A stretch of DNA of 58,327 nt from the NCBI GenBank assembly GCA_003427395.1, contig BFEA01000245.1, forward strand, positions 1,065,065 through 1,123,391, in the 5' to 3' direction. Made by a program: the position numbers and the translations under genes. The DNA is from Chara braunii. Taxonomy: Eukaryota; Streptophyta; Charophyceae; Charales; Characeae. This document shows positions 55,300-58,327 of the stretch, one piece after another; positions within the stretch are counted from its first letter, which is position 1, and each line of letters opens with the position of its first letter. The notes beneath the pieces were generated by a model. That model was given only the letters and a program-made list of their open reading frames with translations, made no database searches and was not told the DNA's origin.

Positions 55300-55627
55300 G
55301 TTGAAGACTTGAAGGCCCTATGGCATGTCACGTGTCGCGCATGCAGTCGACCAAAAAAACACCATGTAAAAATCAACCACCTCATCATTCACCTTGTCTT
55401 CGATATGCAAGAGGGAGAGGAGATTTTTTGCTGCAATTCTCAATTGATCATCAGCGAGGCTAGAGAGAATAGTGTGAGATGGCGTCGAGCCTCATATAAT
55501 GTCGTCCGAAACCCGCAAGCTTTGAGGCGCAGTCGTTGTAGCGAATCTTCCCCCACGTGCTCCACGTGCCATGACACGCGTTGCACAACATCGAGCAACG
55601 CACACGTGGGGTAGTCAGAACCAAGTT
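55300..55627. other. Region with palindromes; antisense ORF shared by both arms
   Basis: A plus-strand frame (55309-55614: HVTCRACSRPKKHHVKINHL...) runs antisense to the Ulp1 gene direction. Arm L has the counterpart on its own opposite strand (19845-20285: CRTCGRCKKQHVKVHNLIIN). Also CCCCACGTG (55552) pairs with CACGTGGGG (about 55605) around GCGTTGC/GCAACGC. See findings. Confidence 0.45.
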
Positions 55628-55984
55628 CTAGGGATTGTCTTTTACTGTAAGACGCATACTTAAGTACTTTTCATACATGGCATAACCCCTAGTCACAAAT
55701 CGTGGATATGTCCCCTTCTTTCGGGGCAGGGGGAAAAAATATTTGTCAATGGCTATGGCATGCTCCTTCTTCCCGATCTCAATATCAACCCCTGATGCCT
55801 TTAACATATCCTTGTTTTTCGTTGTGAACCCGAGGACTTTCTGCAATATGTGTGCCGAATATTTCCAGGATCTCCTTTTTAGAGCTGACCCCAGCCCTGC
55901 AAAACATAAGAAAGACAAAACGGAAAATGAATACACATTTCCCGACACGAGTCCGACGAAAGTGGCAATGTAAAAGAACGACAT
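55628..55984 (-). pseudogene. Conserved linker block, open in Arm R
   Basis: 118 codons without a stop: LQKVLGFTTKNKDMLKASGV, KKEHAIAIDKYFFPLPRKKG, TYPRFVTRGYAMYEKYLSMR. Arm L carries the same block with stops. Function unknown; it precedes Ulp1 in both copies, so it may be part of the same polyprotein. Confidence 0.5.
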
Positions 55985-56029
55985 AACCTACAAGGCTCAG
56001 AATGTCTCCAATTATCGAACTCAGATTTT

Positions 56030-56458
56030 GCATGGCCAAGAGCACAGAGAAGCGTGTGTGCGGCTGGACAACAAAAGGACGAGCGCATTCGAGCTTGACA
56101 CCCCCGCCCTTGACAAAGGAAAACCATAACAAGCCACATAAGCGGAAGGTCAACACTCTTCAAAGTCCGGATTTCTATGGACTTTTATCTGCAGCAGGCA
56201 TATAAAGACGAACCTCATTATGCATCGACACAGGAAGTGCGGATACCGGCAGATTCAAACCACCAATCCTTCCGAAAAAAAAAAAATACCTTTCCATCAA
56301 GGCGGCTGATTCTTAGTCGGGGTGGCGTTTGTGAGGAGATGGTACAATAAAAACACACGTCGTACACGGACAAATCTTTCCGTTGACAGAGTGTTATGTT
56401 TTTATTGAAGTTTGTCCGGGCCTCAACCGGCAACCTAGCCGACTCACAGGAAAGTCGA
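56030..56458 (-). pseudogene. Repeat-containing coding remnant
   Basis: Contains FESAGIRTSCVDA, encoded by a motif copy at 56233-56256, in the same phase as the K-S-x-x-I-x-T-S repeats of Arm L, and the inverted repeat AAAGTCC/GGACTTT at 56162-56186. Otherwise stop-rich. Confidence 0.4.
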
Positions 56459-57265
56459 TCACATGTAGTTGGAAGGATTGGTGACTCTTGTATGCCGGCA
56501 TCCACAATTCTCGCATCGATGGACACTGTGGTCACTCCTTGTGTGTATGACGTGTATTGAACTCCGCCGAATCCGAACTACAAAAGGAAGCCACACTCGA
56601 AATTTCTGAAGTGTGGGCGCGCAAACATAGTAACGTTCTTCACCAGTTACCATTCGATTTGTCCCTCCGCTCCTTCGTAGGTGAATTTGGCCCGGGCAGG
56701 GCCAACACCGTGACAGCCGGAGTGAAGACCATGGACTTTTCGAGAACGTGACATGTTGTCGGCCCCCTACTTCGGCTTCCCTTTCATTGGCGAAGGTGGC
56801 TGCCAGTATTGGAGATCTTGGCGGCGAGAAAGCAAAGGCAGTGGCCACGGAAGGTTTTACGTTGTGAGGGTCGTCGACGTTAGGTGTTGTAGACGAATGT
56901 GTGGAGACGTGCTCGTCGCTGAGGATGTCATCTATAACTTCGTCAATGATTATACGACGCCTTGGTTTAGTCGGGCTAACAACAACGGAAACCTCGTCGC
57001 ACCCATATTGGAGATCGTCTCTAGACGTCAGTGGTTGAACATCATAGTCATCACGTTCAATGGAAAGGTCAGTGACCACCTACGTCTTTATCTCTATTTT
57101 CGTTGCATCGTCGTCGATATCATGACCATGATGCTCTTTGTACAGTTGCCCAAACTCGTCAGGTGACTCTTCAGAGCCAGTATCATCCTCATTGTCCTCC
57201 CCTTCCTCGTCTTCAATATCCACATCCCCTTTGCCGGCCTCTTCTCCTTTAAGCAATTGAATCAA
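56459..57265 (-). pseudogene. Acidic low-complexity protein, Arm R
   Basis: 57265-57080: GDVDIEDEEGEDNEDDTGSE then EESPDEFGQLYKEHHGHDID, matching the acidic end of the Arm L protein. 57079-56459: IIIDEVIDDILSDEHVSTHS, matching Arm L at 18533, then Ser/Thr/Pro-rich sequence. One stop separates the two. The combination of Asp/Glu tract plus S-x-D-E-F-G-x-x-Y is conserved between copies. Confidence 0.5.
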
Positions 57266-57271
57266 CTATTT

Positions 57272-57916
57272 TTATACCCCTTCCTCCCCTTCCTCTCCTT
57301 CTTCCCGATTCAACTCCGGAGGCCGCCCCTCACCCTCAACTGACGCATATCGGTCCCGCACAGCACAACTGTTAGTCGACAAACTGTACCCAAGCGAAGT
57401 GCAGATTCCGGCACACGTCGACGTGACATCCTTGCTCAGCACTCCCACCCGCGACCCGCTCTGCACGGATGACTCCTGCCGCAGCACCTCAAGCCATGTA
57501 CTTCGGATCTCGACAAACTTGGACTCTCCGCCTAAGCGCCTACCAAGAGCAACCAAGGCAGCCATCCTCTCCCTCGCTGAGCTGGAGGACGAAGTCGGGA
57601 GGTCGGCGGACTTCATCGCATGCTCTGGACCGGGGCCCGTAGGCGGATGCCGATCCACGGCCAACCCCCTCCTCCTCGTTGTTGCCTTCTGTTGCCGTGG
57701 TCTTGTCATGAGGGTCGCCCTCTTCACTAGGCGGGACGCCTTTGCCACCCCCCCACCGTCGCGTCCGTCCCCTCCAATGCCAGGCGCCCCCCCCCCCCAC
57801 CCCGAACTTCCCAATGTCCCACTCGAAGGGGTTACTTTCCAGTCCACCATTCCCTTCAAAGGGCTGCTGTCAAGGTTGTAGAAGTCCTCCGTCAGCTCCA
57901 ACCATCTACATGACAC
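57272..57916 (-). pseudogene. Arm R N-terminal part of the repeat protein
   Basis: Starts SCRWLELTEDFYNLDSSPLK (homologous to 17418 in Arm L), then a Gly-rich linker, an Arg/Lys patch, and SKFVEIRSTWLEVLRQE and CAGICTSLGYS, two members of the K-S-x-x-I-x-T-S family at 57498 and 57395, 103 bp apart. Glu-rich end. The frame is intact for 214 codons. The homology to Arm L ends at about 57915, so an insertion or break lies there. Confidence 0.55.
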
Positions 57917-58291
57917 TCGGGGCCTAGGCCGCGCGGCCTGTTTTTTTAATATTTATTTATACCCCTAAAAATACGTAAAATATATATATAGGGTTGTAGG
58001 GCTTGGAAAACCCTACAATCCTATATTTTTTACTTTGGATTCCAACTTCGTTTAATATTTTTTAAAAATGAGAAACAAAATTCGATTTAAACAAATTAGT
58101 AAAAAAAAATAAAAAAAAAAACAAGATTTTTTTTTTGTCATTTTTTATCATGAGGGACATGGTCGCTGAGTTGTCCTGTATTTTTTGAGAAATGTTTTTC
58201 GAGTTTGTGTCGGGAAATTGGGTGTTTAAAAAAAATTAAGACGCAAAAATTCAAAACAAATAAAGAAAAAAAAAAGGTCAGGGTGGGGTTG

Positions 58292-58327
<36 letters not shown>
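57917..58327. other. AT-rich flank with hairpin and GT microsatellite
   Basis: AGGCCGCGCGGCCT (57927-57940) is a perfect palindrome. A 16 bp hairpin pairs 57986-58001 with 58011-58026 (15 of 16). Poly-A/T tracts follow, then (GT)n at about 58290-58320. No gene. Confidence 0.7.

Larger units (their letters stand above)
52358..57915 (-). mobile_element. Arm R: inverted copy of the Arm L element
   Basis: Reading right to left: acidic/repeat protein (57916-56459), linker (55984-55628), Ulp1 (55215-54758), hAT insertion, subterminal array (53260-52430), end at 52358. The terminal block AACCAAAAATGAATTC..AATAACATGTTTT matches Arm L on the opposite strand. The methyltransferase-like part is missing because the copy is cut at 57915. 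Overall identity to Arm L is moderate, so the copies are not recent duplicates. Confidence 0.7.

Overview
The window is eukaryotic, gene-poor and built almost entirely of nested, decayed transposable elements. Plant-type Ty3/Gypsy elements, an L1-type LINE, a chromovirus and transposon-borne Ulp1 (C48) protease genes point to a streptophyte. A large-genome charophyte alga such as Chara is my best guess, but that is inference. I see no intact host gene, no rRNA, no credible tRNA and no CRISPR. There is one assembly gap (19 N at 44730-44748).

Layout, left to right. 1-~7000: Gypsy-1 (+), gag and pol with several stops and frameshifts, chromodomain-like tail, polypurine tract and 3' LTR start at 6261. 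7000-9360: gene-free DNA with divergent tandem duplications and an expanded TTTTG microsatellite. 9360-15605: an L1-type LINE (+) with ORF1, an unassigned middle ORF and ORF2 (APE endonuclease plus reverse transcriptase), ending in an A-rich tail. 15610-22130: 'Arm L', a composite element (+) with a methyltransferase-like gene, an acidic repeat-containing protein, a Ulp1-type SUMO protease remnant and a subterminal repeat array. 22131-28050: AT-rich DNA and, at its right end, coding remnants (+) of an unknown large protein. 28055-36930: hairpin-rich non-coding DNA, an exon-like ORF and long LTR-like repeats. 36931-42300: Gypsy-2 (-), with catalytic residues lost. 42310-42822: microsatellite and GC-rich palindromes. 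42823-48980: Gypsy-3, a chromovirus (+), whose integrase is split by a 2.2 kb TIR element that itself holds further nested termini. 49270-52260: a Penelope-like reverse transcriptase remnant (+), split by a 1.35 kb hAT-like insertion and truncated before its YxDD motif. 52358-57915: 'Arm R', a second copy of the Arm L element in inverted orientation, itself holding an 866 bp hAT-like insertion with a perfect 8 bp target duplication. 57917-58327: hairpin, AT-rich DNA and a GT microsatellite.

The most interesting structure is the pair of inverted arms. Both carry the same rare gene combination: an acidic protein with a phase-conserved eight-residue repeat K-S-x-x-I-x-T-S, plus a Ulp1 protease and a ~200 bp higher-order subterminal array; Arm L also keeps the methyltransferase-like gene. 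The arms face each other across ~30 kb that includes reverse transcriptase coding sequence. Two readings are possible: two copies of one undescribed transposon family in opposite orientation, or the two ends of one very large composite element with later insertions in the middle. Copies elsewhere in the genome would decide between them.
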